Part shown: positions 1 to 9,102 of the stretch, in pieces
How positions within the stretch are numbered: the first letter of the stretch is position 1
Layout: every line of letters begins with the position of its first letter
Assembly: GCA_041752315.1 (NCBI GenBank)
Contig: JBGSHJ010000057.1
Span: 1-64,000 of the forward strand
Source: SYFY01 sp041752315
Lineage (GTDB): Bacteria > Pseudomonadota > Gammaproteobacteria > Pseudomonadales > Azotimanducaceae
Length of the DNA: 64,000 nt
Reading direction: 5' to 3'
The notes under the pieces: generated by a model
What the model saw: the letters and a program-made list of their open reading frames with translations, nothing else
The model's database searches: none
What the model was told of the DNA's origin: nothing
Program-made: the position numbers and the translations under genes

Positions 1-689
1 CTGATCGCCTGCCGGTGCCCGAGATCGCCAGAGTTGAACACTGGCAACGCAAAACCCGTTGCAACAAAACCATCGATCGAGATGCCAATCGCCGGTGTCT
101 GCGACTGCTGCAGCACATCCTGCAGTTCCGCAAGCAGCGGCCAGTCTGCAATCCTGGTGCTCAGGTAGACCACCACGACGTCGACATCCTTCAGCGTTCG
201 CATCACCGACCAATCGGAATGGTTGCTGGGGGCCGACAATTCCACGACCTCTATCTTCTCGCTGCTGAACCAGTGCCGATCGTCCGCCAGGTAGCCCTGA
301 TCCCTGGGATGAAAACAGCACGCCACACGACTCTGGCGCGGTGCAGGTGGCTGACGACGATTGCGTGCCTGGGCATAACACCAGCGGCGAAACTCCGCGT
401 CGTCCAGTTCGATCTGTTCCGGAGGGACAGCAAAAATCTCGAAAAGGACGTCCCAGCGTGCCTTCGGCAACGCGTACGAAGGACGTTCCGGATCCAGCGA
501 TTCACGCTCGATGGCATAGTTGGAATCCGTGTGTTTGAACCAGGCGTCCACTCCGTGCACGGAAATGGACTGCCCATGCCGCGTCATGGTCTCGGCCAGT
601 CGGGCCCGATTGTTGACCTCAGGCGACAGCCGGGCGTCCAGCAGTGCCTGCAATTTGCGAGTCGTGAAAACGCCCTGCGTACCGGTCAT
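1..689 (-). CDS. HTH-type protein with Rossmann/TIR-like second domain (3' end outside window)
   Basis: An uninterrupted minus-strand frame runs from the ATG at 689 to the left edge, about 229 codons with no stop, so the C-terminus lies outside the window. No other ATG lies between 689 and the upstream in-frame stop at 732-734. Residues 1-60 look like an XRE-type helix-turn-helix (RLAETMTRHGQ, then GVDAWFKHTDSNY). After a spacer and an Arg-rich stretch (QARNRRQPP), an alpha/beta segment follows, with strands such as RVACCFHP, KIEVVELSAP and VDVVVVYLST resembling a receiver or TIR-like fold. I do not recognise the family. A regulator or signalling protein is inferred. The gene is divergent from korA, with 208 bp between them. 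The overlapping plus-strand frame at 15-731 has no recognisable domain and is a shadow. Confidence 0.6.
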   Translation of the reverse strand, partial: MTGTQGVFTTRKLQALLDARLSPEVNNRARLAETMTRHGQSISVHGVDAWFKHTDSNYAIERESLDPERPSYALPKARWDVLFEIFAVPPEQIELDDAEFRRWCYAQARNRRQPPAPRQSRVACCFHPRDQGYLADDRHWFSSEKIEVVELSAPSNHSDWSVMRTLKDVDVVVVYLSTRIADWPLLAELQDVLQQSQTPAIGISIDGFVATGFALPVFNSGDLGHRQAI

Positions 690-897
690 GTGTTCCGGAC
701 TGAACCTGTTGATGAGAAGGCCGGATGGTAGTCAGTCGACTCACCCTTGTCATTGTCGATTCAGCAGGCATTGACCACATCGCGGCTGACGCATTCCCGG
801 AGTGCCCCTGCCGTTGCCTATGGATATGCAAAAAAAAGCACAGTAAAACCGTCAGTCATGACTTAAACTTCCGCGCCCTTTCAGCTCGCACAAGTAC

Positions 898-2784
898 ATG
901 AACAGCAAGGAACTTTGGGAGAAGACCAGCCACGTCGTACGCTTCGCCGGCGACTCAGGCGACGGCATTCAGTTACAGGGTGCACAGTTCACCAATGCAT
1001 CCGCACTGTCTGGTCACGACCTCGCGACCTTCCCGGACTTTCCCGCAGAGATCCGCGCACCGGCAGGGACGCGATTTGGCGTGTCGGCATTCCAGATCCA
1101 GTTCGGCGGTGATCGGATTACCACGCCAGGCGATGCCCCGGATGTATTGGTCGCTCTCAATCCGGCCGCTCTGGTCGTCAATCTGTCGAGGCTGACGTCA
1201 GGCGCACTCGTCATCGTTGACGAAAGCGCCTTCACGGAGCAGCGCCTGCGCCGCGCCGACCTGGACAGCAACCCGCTGGACGACGGCTCGCTGGCTGACT
1301 ATCAGGTTTGCAGGGTTGATATCGCACATCACACGCTGGAAGCGGTGAAACCCTTTGGTCTGGGCACCAAGGACTCCCAGCGATGCAAGAATTTCTGGGC
1401 GCTGGGGTTGATTCTGTGGATGTTCGACCAGCCACGCGAACCCACCGCCGACTGGATCCGCAAACGTTTCAGCAAGGACGAAGCACTGGTGTCAGGCAAT
1501 CTGGCGGCTCTGAACGCTGGACACGCCTACGGAGAAACCGCGGAACTTGGCGCAACCCTTGCGCAGCACGCCATCCCCGAAGCACCACTGCTTGCGGTCG
1601 AATATCGAACCATCACCGGTGGTGAAGCTCTGGCGCTGGGGTTGATCGCCGCAGGCGAACTGGCCGACACCCAGATGATGTTCTGCTCCTACCCGATCAC
1701 ACCGGCGTCTTCGATTCTGCACCACCTTGCAGGGCAGGAAGATGCAGGCATGACCACCTTCCAGGCTGAAGATGAAATTGCCGCCATCTGCAGCGCAATT
1801 GGTGCGTCCTTTGCCGGCAAACTGGGTATCACTTCGAGTTCCGGTCCCGGGATCGCCCTCAAGACGGAAGCCCTGGGTCTGGCGGTCGCTGCCGAACTGC
1901 CACTGGTCGTGGTGAACTCCCAGCGGGCCGGTCCATCCACTGGCATGCCGACCAAAACCGAACAGAGCGATCTTTACCAGGCGGTGTACGGCCGCAATGC
2001 CGATACTCCAATTCCCGTGATTGCTTCGCGCTCGCCCGGGGACTGTTTTGACACCGCCATCGAAGCGGTACGCATCTCGTTGCGGCACATGACGCCGGTC
2101 ATACTGCTGACCGACGGTTACATCGCCAATGCTTCCGAGCTTTGGCCCTTGCCGGATTTCGACAGCTATGCCCCCATTCCCACCGCACGCCCCGACCTGA
2201 ACAACCCCATCCTGGACAAGAATGGACACAAACAGGTCTTCGCCCGCAATCCGGCGACCCAGGCTCGCGTCTGGGCGGCCCCGGGCGATGAGGACTACAT
2301 CTATCGGGTCGGGGGCATCGAGAAGGATATCGACACGGGCAACATCTCCTACGAATCGGATAATCACCAGCAGATGACCGACATGCGCAGCCGCAAGGTT
2401 GCAACCGTCGCAGACTTCATACCTGATCAGGTCATTGAACAAGGCAACGAACATGGCCTCGCCGTGATTGCCTGGGGTTCGACCTACGGCTCAGTGTTCC
2501 AGGCAGTCAAGGAGGCGCTGCGCGAAGGTTACGCGGTGGCACAGATTCATCTGCGCTACATCAATCCGCTGCCCAAGAATCTTGGCGCACTGCTGGCTCG
2601 CTATGATCGTGTACTGGTTCCCGAATTGAATACCGGACAACTGGCTACGCTCCTGCGTGACAAGTTGCTCGTCAACTGCATCCAGTTGAACCAGGTCAAT
2701 GGGCAACCGTTTGCAGTGCAGCACGTGAAACATGCCATCTACGCCAATGCCGGCAAACGAATGAAGGAGATCAGCAATGGCTGA
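898..2784 (+). CDS. korA: 2-oxoacid:ferredoxin oxidoreductase, alpha (fused gamma-alpha) subunit
   Basis: This is the large subunit of a CoA-acylating 2-oxoacid:ferredoxin oxidoreductase (2-oxoglutarate type, KorA-like). The complex decarboxylates a 2-oxoacid to acyl-CoA while reducing ferredoxin in the cytoplasm. At 628 aa it has the usual fused layout. An N-terminal gamma domain begins VRFAGDSGDGIQ, and a pyrimidine-binding alpha domain starts near residue 235 (GGEALALGLIAAG; FCSYPITPASSILHHL; FQAEDEIAAICSAIGAS). A C-terminal transketolase-like region contains AVIAWGSTYG. korB overlaps its last 8 bases, so the two are co-translated. No ferredoxin gene or delta subunit is adjacent. Whether the preferred substrate is 2-oxoglutarate, pyruvate or a branched-chain oxoacid cannot be settled from sequence alone. 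Confidence 0.93.
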   Translation: MNSKELWEKTSHVVRFAGDSGDGIQLQGAQFTNASALSGHDLATFPDFPAEIRAPAGTRFGVSAFQIQFGGDRITTPGDAPDVLVALNPAALVVNLSRLTSGALVIVDESAFTEQRLRRADLDSNPLDDGSLADYQVCRVDIAHHTLEAVKPFGLGTKDSQRCKNFWALGLILWMFDQPREPTADWIRKRFSKDEALVSGNLAALNAGHAYGETAELGATLAQHAIPEAPLLAVEYRTITGGEALALGLIAAGELADTQMMFCSYPITPASSILHHLAGQEDAGMTTFQAEDEIAAICSAIGASFAGKLGITSSSGPGIALKTEALGLAVAAELPLVVVNSQRAGPSTGMPTKTEQSDLYQAVYGRNADTPIPVIASRSPGDCFDTAIEAVRISLRHMTPVILLTDGYIANASELWPLPDFDSYAPIPTARPDLNNPILDKNGHKQVFARNPATQARVWAAPGDEDYIYRVGGIEKDIDTGNISYESDNHQQMTDMRSRKVATVADFIPDQVIEQGNEHGLAVIAWGSTYGSVFQAVKEALREGYAVAQIHLRYINPLPKNLGALLARYDRVLVPELNTGQLATLLRDKLLVNCIQLNQVNGQPFAVQHVKHAIYANAGKRMKEISNG

Positions 2785-3769
2785 GGCCAGTTTCAAGGAC
2801 TTCGCAAGTGATCAGGAAGTACGTTGGTGCCCTGGCTGTGGCGACTACTCGATCCTCAAGGCCGTCCATCGTGCGCTGGCTGACGCCGGTGCCGATCCGG
2901 TCAATACCGTGTTCGTGTCCGGCATAGGCTGCTCGTCACGCCTGCCCTACTACGTGAACACCTATGGTTTTCACACCATACACGGACGAGCACCGGCAAT
3001 CGCCACGGGGGTCAAGTTGGCCAATCCCGACCTCGACGTCTGGGTCATCACCGGCGACGGCGACGGGTTGTCCATAGGCGGCAATCACCTGCTGCACGCA
3101 CTGCGGCGCAACGTCAATCTGAATATCCTGCTCTTCAACAACGAAATCTACGGCCTGACCAAGGGCCAGTATTCACCCACATCGCGCATTGGCACACGCA
3201 GTCCGACCAGTCCTTCGGGTTCTTTCGACCAACCGGTCACCCCGGGTGTATTTGCGGTCGGCGCCGGAGCCACGTTCATTGCCAGGGCCGTGGACATTGA
3301 CCAGAAGGGTCTGCCCGGCATCCTGAACGCAGGGCGTTCTCACGAAGGCACGGCGTTTATCGAGATACTGCAGAACTGCATCGTCTACAACGAAGACGTC
3401 TGGGAGCTTGTCAGCAGCAAAAAAACGGCTGCAGACAACACCGTGCAGTGTGTTCACGGGCAGCCACTGCTGTTTGGCAAGGACCGCAAGCGTGGATTGC
3501 GGTTGAACACGAAGTCGCTGCTCATCGAGGCTGTCACTGTCGGGGAAGGTTCCGTCACCGAGGGCGATATCCTGGTGCATGACGAAACCAACACCACCCT
3601 TGCCCATCTGCTGCTGTCGATGCAGTCTCCTCTACCCATGGCTTTGGGAATCATCCACAGGCGTCCCGGTGAGGCATTTGATACGACCTATCGCAATCGC
3701 AAGCCTGAAGGACGGCGCCAGCTGGTAAAAAACCTGTTGCGCAAGAGTAACGTCCTCGATCGACGTTGA
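2777..3769 (+). CDS. korB: 2-oxoacid:ferredoxin oxidoreductase, beta (TPP-binding) subunit
   Basis: This is the thiamine-diphosphate subunit that pairs with the KorA product to decarboxylate 2-oxoacids. The N-terminus has the CxxC signature of the family (WCPGCGDYSI, Cys18 and Cys21). It is followed by the TPP/Mg-binding core GDGDGLSIGGNH and the downstream Asn-containing loop LFNNEIYGLTKGQYSPT. At 330 aa it matches KorB length. The ATG at 2777 follows AAGGAG inside the end of korA and overlaps it by 8 bp, as expected for translational coupling. The last ~130 residues lack further Fe-S cysteine clusters, so the enzyme resembles the simple two-subunit type that relies on a separate ferredoxin. 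Confidence 0.93.
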   Translation: MAEASFKDFASDQEVRWCPGCGDYSILKAVHRALADAGADPVNTVFVSGIGCSSRLPYYVNTYGFHTIHGRAPAIATGVKLANPDLDVWVITGDGDGLSIGGNHLLHALRRNVNLNILLFNNEIYGLTKGQYSPTSRIGTRSPTSPSGSFDQPVTPGVFAVGAGATFIARAVDIDQKGLPGILNAGRSHEGTAFIEILQNCIVYNEDVWELVSSKKTAADNTVQCVHGQPLLFGKDRKRGLRLNTKSLLIEAVTVGEGSVTEGDILVHDETNTTLAHLLLSMQSPLPMALGIIHRRPGEAFDTTYRNRKPEGRRQLVKNLLRKSNVLDRR

Positions 3770-3824
3770 GCGAGCCCCCACCACTTGACAAGCTGGTCGA
3801 CGTGAAACACCCGGGTGCCTGCAG

Positions 3825-4664
3825 GTGCTGAGTTATCAGCACGTCTATCACGCCGGCAATCATGCAGACGTGCTCAAGCATGTTGTGTTGTGTCATGTCC
3901 TCGACTACCTCAATCGCAAGCCCAAGCCGTGGACCTATCTGGATACCCATGCCGGTCGTGGTTTTTACGATCTGAGCAGCATTGCGGCTCAAAAGACCGG
4001 CGATGCAGCCAGCGGGATACTTCGTCTGCAGGAGGCAACCCACATACCGGCTGGCCTCCAGCGCTACCTGGATATCGTCGCGGCTTCGGGCAGCGGTTAT
4101 CCGGGCTCACCGGCAATCGCCGCAATTTTTGCACGCGAGGACGATCGACTCATCCTGTGCGAACGTCATCCAGCCGACTTTCGCCAACTGGACGAAGCGA
4201 GTGTCGTCTTTGGCAGGCATGTCCGTTGTCTCGAAGGGGACGGTTTCCATGCCGTTCGCGCCTGTCTGCCACCGTCATCCCGCCGCGGCGCCATCCTCAT
4301 CGACCCTTCGTACGAACTCGACAGTGACTACGATGACGTTGTCGAAGCACTCAAGGCGGGCTTGAAGCGTTTTGCCACCGGCATTTTCATGATCTGGTAT
4401 CCCCACCTGTCCGGAGGGGATGGAGATGCTGGAGGGGACGGACGGGATCTGTCGAGACGACTGCAATCAGCCAGTGATCGTCCCTGGCTCGACATCAAGC
4501 TGAACGTCACTGACGCGCAGCGGGCCAATCTGTTTGGCAGCAGTGTTTTTGTCGTCAATCCACCCCACGTGCTGGCCGCCGAGCTTGAGGTCCTGTTGCC
4601 GATTCTGGTCAGGTATCTGGGCCAGGACGATACCGCAGGTTATGACCTGATCCAGAGACATTGA
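3825..4664 (+). CDS. rlmJ: 23S rRNA (adenine(2030)-N6)-methyltransferase RlmJ
   Basis: This cytoplasmic SAM-dependent enzyme methylates A2030 of 23S rRNA. It was formerly called YhiR/ComJ. The protein starts at a GTG as MLSYQHVYHAGNHADVLKH, very close to the family's characteristic N-terminus. The SAM-binding DTHAGRGFYDL follows at about residue 42. The catalytic N6-adenine motif appears as IDPSYE, where most members have DPPYE. The length of 279 aa matches the ~280 aa of known RlmJ. It lies 55 bp after korB on the same strand and converges with an SDR gene. No strong Shine-Dalgarno is visible before the GTG, but the conserved N-terminus fixes the start. Confidence 0.95.
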   Translation: MLSYQHVYHAGNHADVLKHVVLCHVLDYLNRKPKPWTYLDTHAGRGFYDLSSIAAQKTGDAASGILRLQEATHIPAGLQRYLDIVAASGSGYPGSPAIAAIFAREDDRLILCERHPADFRQLDEASVVFGRHVRCLEGDGFHAVRACLPPSSRRGAILIDPSYELDSDYDDVVEALKAGLKRFATGIFMIWYPHLSGGDGDAGGDGRDLSRRLQSASDRPWLDIKLNVTDAQRANLFGSSVFVVNPPHVLAAELEVLLPILVRYLGQDDTAGYDLIQRH

Positions 4665-4689
4665 CCAGAATCGGTCTCGAAGGTCCGGT

Positions 4690-5436
4690 CTACAAACCAC
4701 CTGTGACATAAAGGCACTGCCCGGTCACCCAGCTGGATGCGTCGGACGCCATGAACACCACCGCATGCCCAATATCCTCAGGCGTGCCCAGTCGCTTCAG
4801 CGGCACGCCGATGATGTCCTCGATCGGCTTGCCTTCGGGAAAGCGGGTCGACTGATTGAAGTTCTCCGTGGGAATCGGCCCAGGTGCCACGGCATTGACA
4901 CGAATGCGTGGCGCCAACTCCAGCGCAAAGGTCTGGGTCAGACTGTTGACTGCAGCCTTCGACGCGCCGTACGGACCATTCTTGATGTTTCCACCCATTG
5001 CAGCGCGCGATGAAATATTGATGATGGCGCCATTCTTGATGTACTCGGCAGCGATCTTGCAGCCGACAAAAACGGCTTTCAGATTCAGATCAAGCTGCGC
5101 GTCCCATCGGTCCGTGGGCGTCTTTGTCAGGTAGCGGGGAGTTGCATCAGGCAGTCCACCGGCATTGTTGACCCAGATATCAGGGCCACCCAGTTCCCTG
5201 GCCGCTTCCGCCGCCATGCGAACCTGATCTTCCTGTGTGACGTCTGCACTGATGGCGATGCCGCGACGACCCAGCGCCTGAACTTCAGCAGCCACCGCCT
5301 TGACGTCAGCAGCAGTGCGTGCGCACACCACCACATCTGCACCAGCTTCGGCCAGGCACAACGCTATGCCACGTCCGATCCCCTTGCCGCCACCGGTCAC
5401 AACAGCGACCTTGCCATCGAGTCTGTATGGATTCAC
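4690..5436 (-). CDS. Short-chain dehydrogenase/reductase (SDR)
   Basis: This is a classical NAD(P)-dependent SDR. Cofactor motif TGGGKGIG is near the N-terminus, the NNAG motif is present (WVNNAGG), catalytic Ser lies in IINISSRAA and the active-site YGASK follows. The C-terminal VNAVAPGPIPT is also typical. I chose the GTG at 5436 (VNPYRLDGK) because GAGGAG lies 6 bases upstream; an ATG six codons earlier (5454) would contain that ribosome-binding site. It is the last gene of an operon after OmpA, HhH and P450 genes. The substrate is unknown. The neighbouring P450 suggests it oxidises or reduces an alcohol or ketone produced in that pathway, which is inference. Confidence 0.9.
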   Translation of the reverse strand: MNPYRLDGKVAVVTGGGKGIGRGIALCLAEAGADVVVCARTAADVKAVAAEVQALGRRGIAISADVTQEDQVRMAAEAARELGGPDIWVNNAGGLPDATPRYLTKTPTDRWDAQLDLNLKAVFVGCKIAAEYIKNGAIINISSRAAMGGNIKNGPYGASKAAVNSLTQTFALELAPRIRVNAVAPGPIPTENFNQSTRFPEGKPIEDIIGVPLKRLGTPEDIGHAVVFMASDASSWVTGQCLYVTGGL

Positions 5437-5479
5437 TTGTTTCTCCTCAATCAACCAAACTGGATAAAAACCTGGGCCA

Positions 5480-6775
5480 TCACGACTTGCGCTTGAAGCC
5501 GATATGCAGTTCTTTCAAGGCCCGTAACGCAAAATTCGGCATCACCGTAAAATCATTCATCCCAGGCTGAAACCAGATTTCATCGACACGATCGACCAGT
5601 GCCCTGAAACTCCAGTACAGCTCACGTCGGGCCAGTGGTGCACCCAGACAATGGTGAATCCCGGAACCGAACGCCAGGTGGCGACCTGGCTTGTCACGCT
5701 CGATGTCAAGGGCTTCAGGGCAGTCAAACTCCCCCGCATCACGATTGGCCGCAGCGTAACGAACGTTGATCATGGATCCTCTTGGAATAGGCACGCCATG
5801 CAACTCGAGGTCACGTGAAGCGGTTCGGAACAATCCTTGTACGGGGCCTTCCAGGCGCAACACCTCTTCGACAAACGTGCGCAGGTACTTTTCCGGATTC
5901 GACTTCAACTGTGCCCAGACTTGCGGATTTTCTATGAGCAGCTTCACACCGTAGGCAATGGCGTTGGTCGAAGTTTCCGAACCACCGACAAACGTATCGG
6001 CCATCATTTCTGCGTGCAGCTCATTGTCATTGAGTGGTCGACCCCACTCCGGGATTACCCGATTGACCATTTCCGAGACCAGCGTGTCATCCGGTTCACG
6101 ACGAAGCTTCTCGAAGATGGGCTGAAAATAGTGCTGTGCCTCGATTTCCATTTCCACCGACCAGCGCTCCTGCTCTTCGGTCTGCATCATGCCGAGTCTC
6201 TGTACCCACGCGTCGGTCCAGGCCTTGATCTTCCAGATGTCTTCTTCCTTCACTCCCATCTGACGCCCAATGATGATCAGCGGTAACGGTACCGCAAACT
6301 GCTTCACCCAATCACACTTGCCATCATTCACGAAGGCATCGATCAATTTGTAGGCGGTCTGCTCGACAAACGGATCCATCGCATCAATCTTCTTCGGCCG
6401 AAAAGCCTCATTGAACATCGCGCGCATCTGCTTGTGATTGGGATCGTCACGGCCGGCAAGCGTCGGTGCAGGGACCCAGCCTTTGTCCTTGTACAGTTGC
6501 AGCATCCGGTTTGCGCGTTCTGCGTCGAGCCGGCTGCGACCACCACCCTGCCCTTCGCGCATGCCGTTGACAAAGTCTTCGGTGTTCAACAGCAGTTGCC
6601 GCAGATCGTCGAAGCGGGTCACCACAAAAAAACCGGTGATCGGATCCTTCCACACTGGAGCTTCTTCGCGCAGTTTGGCATACGCGTGGTAAGGACAATT
6701 CTGCAGGTTGGAATCAAGAAAGTTGATGTCGGCAAGACTCTCTGGCACCACAGCGGTATACGGTTGTTTGTTCAT
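5480..6775 (-). CDS. Cytochrome P450
   Basis: This is a soluble bacterial class I-type P450 monooxygenase of 431 aa with no N-terminal membrane anchor. The I-helix oxygen-activation motif is VGGSETSTN, the K-helix ExxR is in EEVLRLEG, and the haem loop is AFGSGIHHCLGAP with Cys376 as thiolate ligand. The ATG at 6775 follows AGGAG and overlaps the stop of the upstream HhH gene (ATGA), so it sits in the same operon. An SDR gene follows. Partner ferredoxin and ferredoxin reductase genes are not nearby. The substrate is unknown. Similar P450s act on terpenoids, steroids or fatty acids, but nothing here discriminates between them. Confidence 0.95.
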   Translation of the reverse strand: MNKQPYTAVVPESLADINFLDSNLQNCPYHAYAKLREEAPVWKDPITGFFVVTRFDDLRQLLLNTEDFVNGMREGQGGGRSRLDAERANRMLQLYKDKGWVPAPTLAGRDDPNHKQMRAMFNEAFRPKKIDAMDPFVEQTAYKLIDAFVNDGKCDWVKQFAVPLPLIIIGRQMGVKEEDIWKIKAWTDAWVQRLGMMQTEEQERWSVEMEIEAQHYFQPIFEKLRREPDDTLVSEMVNRVIPEWGRPLNDNELHAEMMADTFVGGSETSTNAIAYGVKLLIENPQVWAQLKSNPEKYLRTFVEEVLRLEGPVQGLFRTASRDLELHGVPIPRGSMINVRYAAANRDAGEFDCPEALDIERDKPGRHLAFGSGIHHCLGAPLARRELYWSFRALVDRVDEIWFQPGMNDFTVMPNFALRALKELHIGFKRKS

Positions 6776-7794
6776 GTCTGGTCTCCTGATGACAATCGTT
6801 GCGGCCTGACCATGGCAATTGCCTGGCCAACCCAGTCTTCTCTGTGAATTCTGCCCTTGAACGAGAGTTTTTCATCCACCCAGCAAATCTGCTCCGGTGA
6901 GAGGCTGGCCAATTGCATCAACTGGTAGATACCCAGCGCATTCAGCTGTTTTTCGAGTTTGCGCCCGATGCCGGAGATCTGCGTCAGATCATCCACCGAT
7001 GCAGGTGGTTGTTCGTGAATTTCCGCTGCTTGACCGGAGGCGATCGTGAATCGTTGCGCAAGCGGTGCAGTAACCTGTGTAGCGGGATGCGGTACCACCT
7101 GCGTAGCAGCTTGGGGGACGATCTGCATCGCGGGTTGCGGGGACACTTGAGAGGAGCGGTAACGCGAGGACTCTTCCAGCGCACGCAAACGCCGCGTGAA
7201 CTCGTCGCGCTCCTGGGTTGCCGCTTCGAGTCGGATACGCAAATCCAGCCGCTCGGTTTCCGAGCTTTCATTGCGCAATCTGACCTGGGCCAGTTCCGCC
7301 TCGAGATCACCGACACGATGACCGAGCTTGAGTCTTTCCTGCTGCAGTCGGTCGCGTTCGACGATGATTCCGGAAAGCTGGCCATCGTGCAGTTGGATTT
7401 CGCCAGCGTTCTCCTTGACACGAGCGAGGGCTTTTTGATGCGCTTCTCGCAGGTTGCGCAGTTCGGCATCCAGCGCCTTCACCGCAGCTGTCTCCCTGTC
7501 GAGCGACACTTCAAGCGCTGCGGATCGTTGTTCGGCGATGACTCGAGCCTGGGTTTGTTCTTCGAGCCGCGACTCCAGATCGCGCCGTCTGTGGGTTTCG
7601 TCCAGCAGGCTACGCTCCTTGGCCAGCAGCAGTTCCTGCTGTGTTTGACTGGCCGCTTCCAGTTCGGAACGCAATTTCTGGTGTTGTGCAGAAGTCTTGC
7701 TCAGCCGCAGGCGGTACCAGCTTGCACCCAGCCACCAACCAATCGCCAGTGCAGCGAGGATGAAGCCCAGTATCTTTAGGATGAGATAGATCAT
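6772..7794 (-). CDS. Membrane-anchored coiled-coil protein with C-terminal helix-hairpin-helix domain
   Basis: This 340-aa protein has one N-terminal membrane helix (residues 1-25, LILKILGFILAALAIGWWLG). A long charged region rich in Glu, Arg, Leu and Gln (about 30-215) is predicted to be coiled coil. A Pro/Gln/Val-rich linker contains tandem QVVPHPATQV-like repeats. The C-terminus is a helix-hairpin-helix domain (DDLTQISGIGRKLEKQL, then WVDEKLSFKGRI and DWVGQA). Such C-termini are often annotated as predicted nucleic-acid-binding or 5'-nuclease-like domains, and here act more plausibly as a binding module. It overlaps both the OmpA gene (ATGA) and the P450 gene, so the three are translationally coupled. 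Its function is not known. Confidence 0.8.
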   Translation of the reverse strand: MIYLILKILGFILAALAIGWWLGASWYRLRLSKTSAQHQKLRSELEAASQTQQELLLAKERSLLDETHRRRDLESRLEEQTQARVIAEQRSAALEVSLDRETAAVKALDAELRNLREAHQKALARVKENAGEIQLHDGQLSGIIVERDRLQQERLKLGHRVGDLEAELAQVRLRNESSETERLDLRIRLEAATQERDEFTRRLRALEESSRYRSSQVSPQPAMQIVPQAATQVVPHPATQVTAPLAQRFTIASGQAAEIHEQPPASVDDLTQISGIGRKLEKQLNALGIYQLMQLASLSPEQICWVDEKLSFKGRIHREDWVGQAIAMVRPQRLSSGDQT

Positions 7795-8819
7795 GAACGG
7801 TTTCCGGTCGGTGCAGCGGGAAGCGTGGATATCTGGTCATCCACGATGCGGACCTCGATGCGTCGGTTCTGACGACGACCTTCTGGGGTGCGATTGGAGA
7901 CGATGGGGCGTTCTTCGCCGAAACCGATCGCGGACAACTGCATTTCGGGCACACCTTTGACGATGAGATGCGCACGGATTGCGTCAGCACGCGCCTGGCT
8001 CAGCTGCAGATTGGGACGGGTTCTGCCGCTGTTGTCAGTATGGCCGGCAATTTCTGCACGTGCATTGCAATCCGCAAGCAGTGCCGCCATCTGATCGACA
8101 ATGGGCAGCGCTTCAGCAGTGATCTCCGAACTTGCAGATGTGAAAAACGATGCCGAGCCAGTCAGCATCGCGTCGATCTCACGCTGACAGCGTGCCAGCG
8201 GCTCCGACAACAGCGGCCTTCCTGGTCCGGCTTCGGCTGCTTGGATGATGGGGTCCACCGGTAACAGTTCTGTTGATTCGGCACTGGTCGGGACCGAGGC
8301 ACTCAACTGCACGTCAGCGGAACGGTGGGGTTCATTGCTGGCGGTGTCCGAGGTGATTGTTTCAGCCGCCACGATCGGGCCATCATCGGGTTCTCCGACC
8401 ATCGATCCGTTGGCCGCATCCGGAACGGGATCGAACTCTTCCGTGAGTGGAGCCACGCCTGTGGTGTCCATCAGCGGCTCCACCAACGTTGCGATCTCAG
8501 TGCCCGGTTCTGCAGTAGGCGGTGACGTTTCCATGGGTGTGGAGAGTTGGTCGACCACTTCGATGACCCCCTCTATTGCGGCCAGCTTGCGGATCAGGCC
8601 GCTGGCGCGTTCGGCGTCAGGTGGTGTACCCGTCACCACGAGGCGTTGTCCGTCAATCTGAATCAACGCCCAACCCATCGGAGAAGCCTCCGTGCCTGCA
8701 ATCAAGATCGCACTCGCCGACAGTTCTTCTTCGATATGGGGTACACAACTGAAAAGTGCAGTGGCGCCCAACAGGGAAAAGCCGATTATGGCCAGCCACA
8801 AAGACGTCGAACGATCCAA
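7791..8819 (-). CDS. BON/OmpA-domain envelope lipoprotein
   Basis: This is a peptidoglycan-associated envelope protein. It starts at a TTG preceded by GAGGGG. A hydrophobic signal ends in a lipobox-like ALFSC near residue 25. Residues ~45-95 resemble a BON-like module (LVVTGTPPDAERASGLIRKL). A long acidic, low-complexity linker (about 100-200) follows, then an OmpA-like domain with the peptidoglycan-binding pattern AEIAGHTDNSGRTRPN, LSQARADAIRAHL and RRQNRRIEVRI. It is the first gene of the operon that continues with the HhH coiled-coil protein, overlapping it by ATGA. Together they may tie the cell wall to the inner membrane, which is inference. Confidence 0.88.
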   Translation of the reverse strand: MDRSTSLWLAIIGFSLLGATALFSCVPHIEEELSASAILIAGTEASPMGWALIQIDGQRLVVTGTPPDAERASGLIRKLAAIEGVIEVVDQLSTPMETSPPTAEPGTEIATLVEPLMDTTGVAPLTEEFDPVPDAANGSMVGEPDDGPIVAAETITSDTASNEPHRSADVQLSASVPTSAESTELLPVDPIIQAAEAGPGRPLLSEPLARCQREIDAMLTGSASFFTSASSEITAEALPIVDQMAALLADCNARAEIAGHTDNSGRTRPNLQLSQARADAIRAHLIVKGVPEMQLSAIGFGEERPIVSNRTPEGRRQNRRIEVRIVDDQISTLPAAPTGNRS

Positions 8820-9102
8820 GAACTACCCCTCGTCGTGGCGAATACCGCACAGGCAGGTACATGCGAACACCAGTGTCCTGGTGTCCCGTCTGAACCCCTC
8901 GGGATTCAGTCTAGTCGACGTCAAGTATAAGGTTGAAATACGCGGAAGTGCGCTAGTTTCTGTGGCGGGTTGGCGATCAACAACGAACGTCCAGGGTACG
9001 CTCAACCATTCGTTATACATGACACGTACCGGAGGCTTTGTCATCCTGCAGACAGGCGTATCGCAAACATTTTTCAACACCAAGAAAATCAAGGAGTTAA
9101 CC

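Noticed and set aside
15..731. 238-codon plus-strand frame over the left-edge gene
   Set aside because: Low-quality composition and no domain. The opposite strand carries a coherent HTH-like protein through the window edge.
1492..2454. 320-codon minus-strand frame inside korA
   Set aside because: Antisense shadow of a well-conserved gene; no family similarity or ribosome-binding site.
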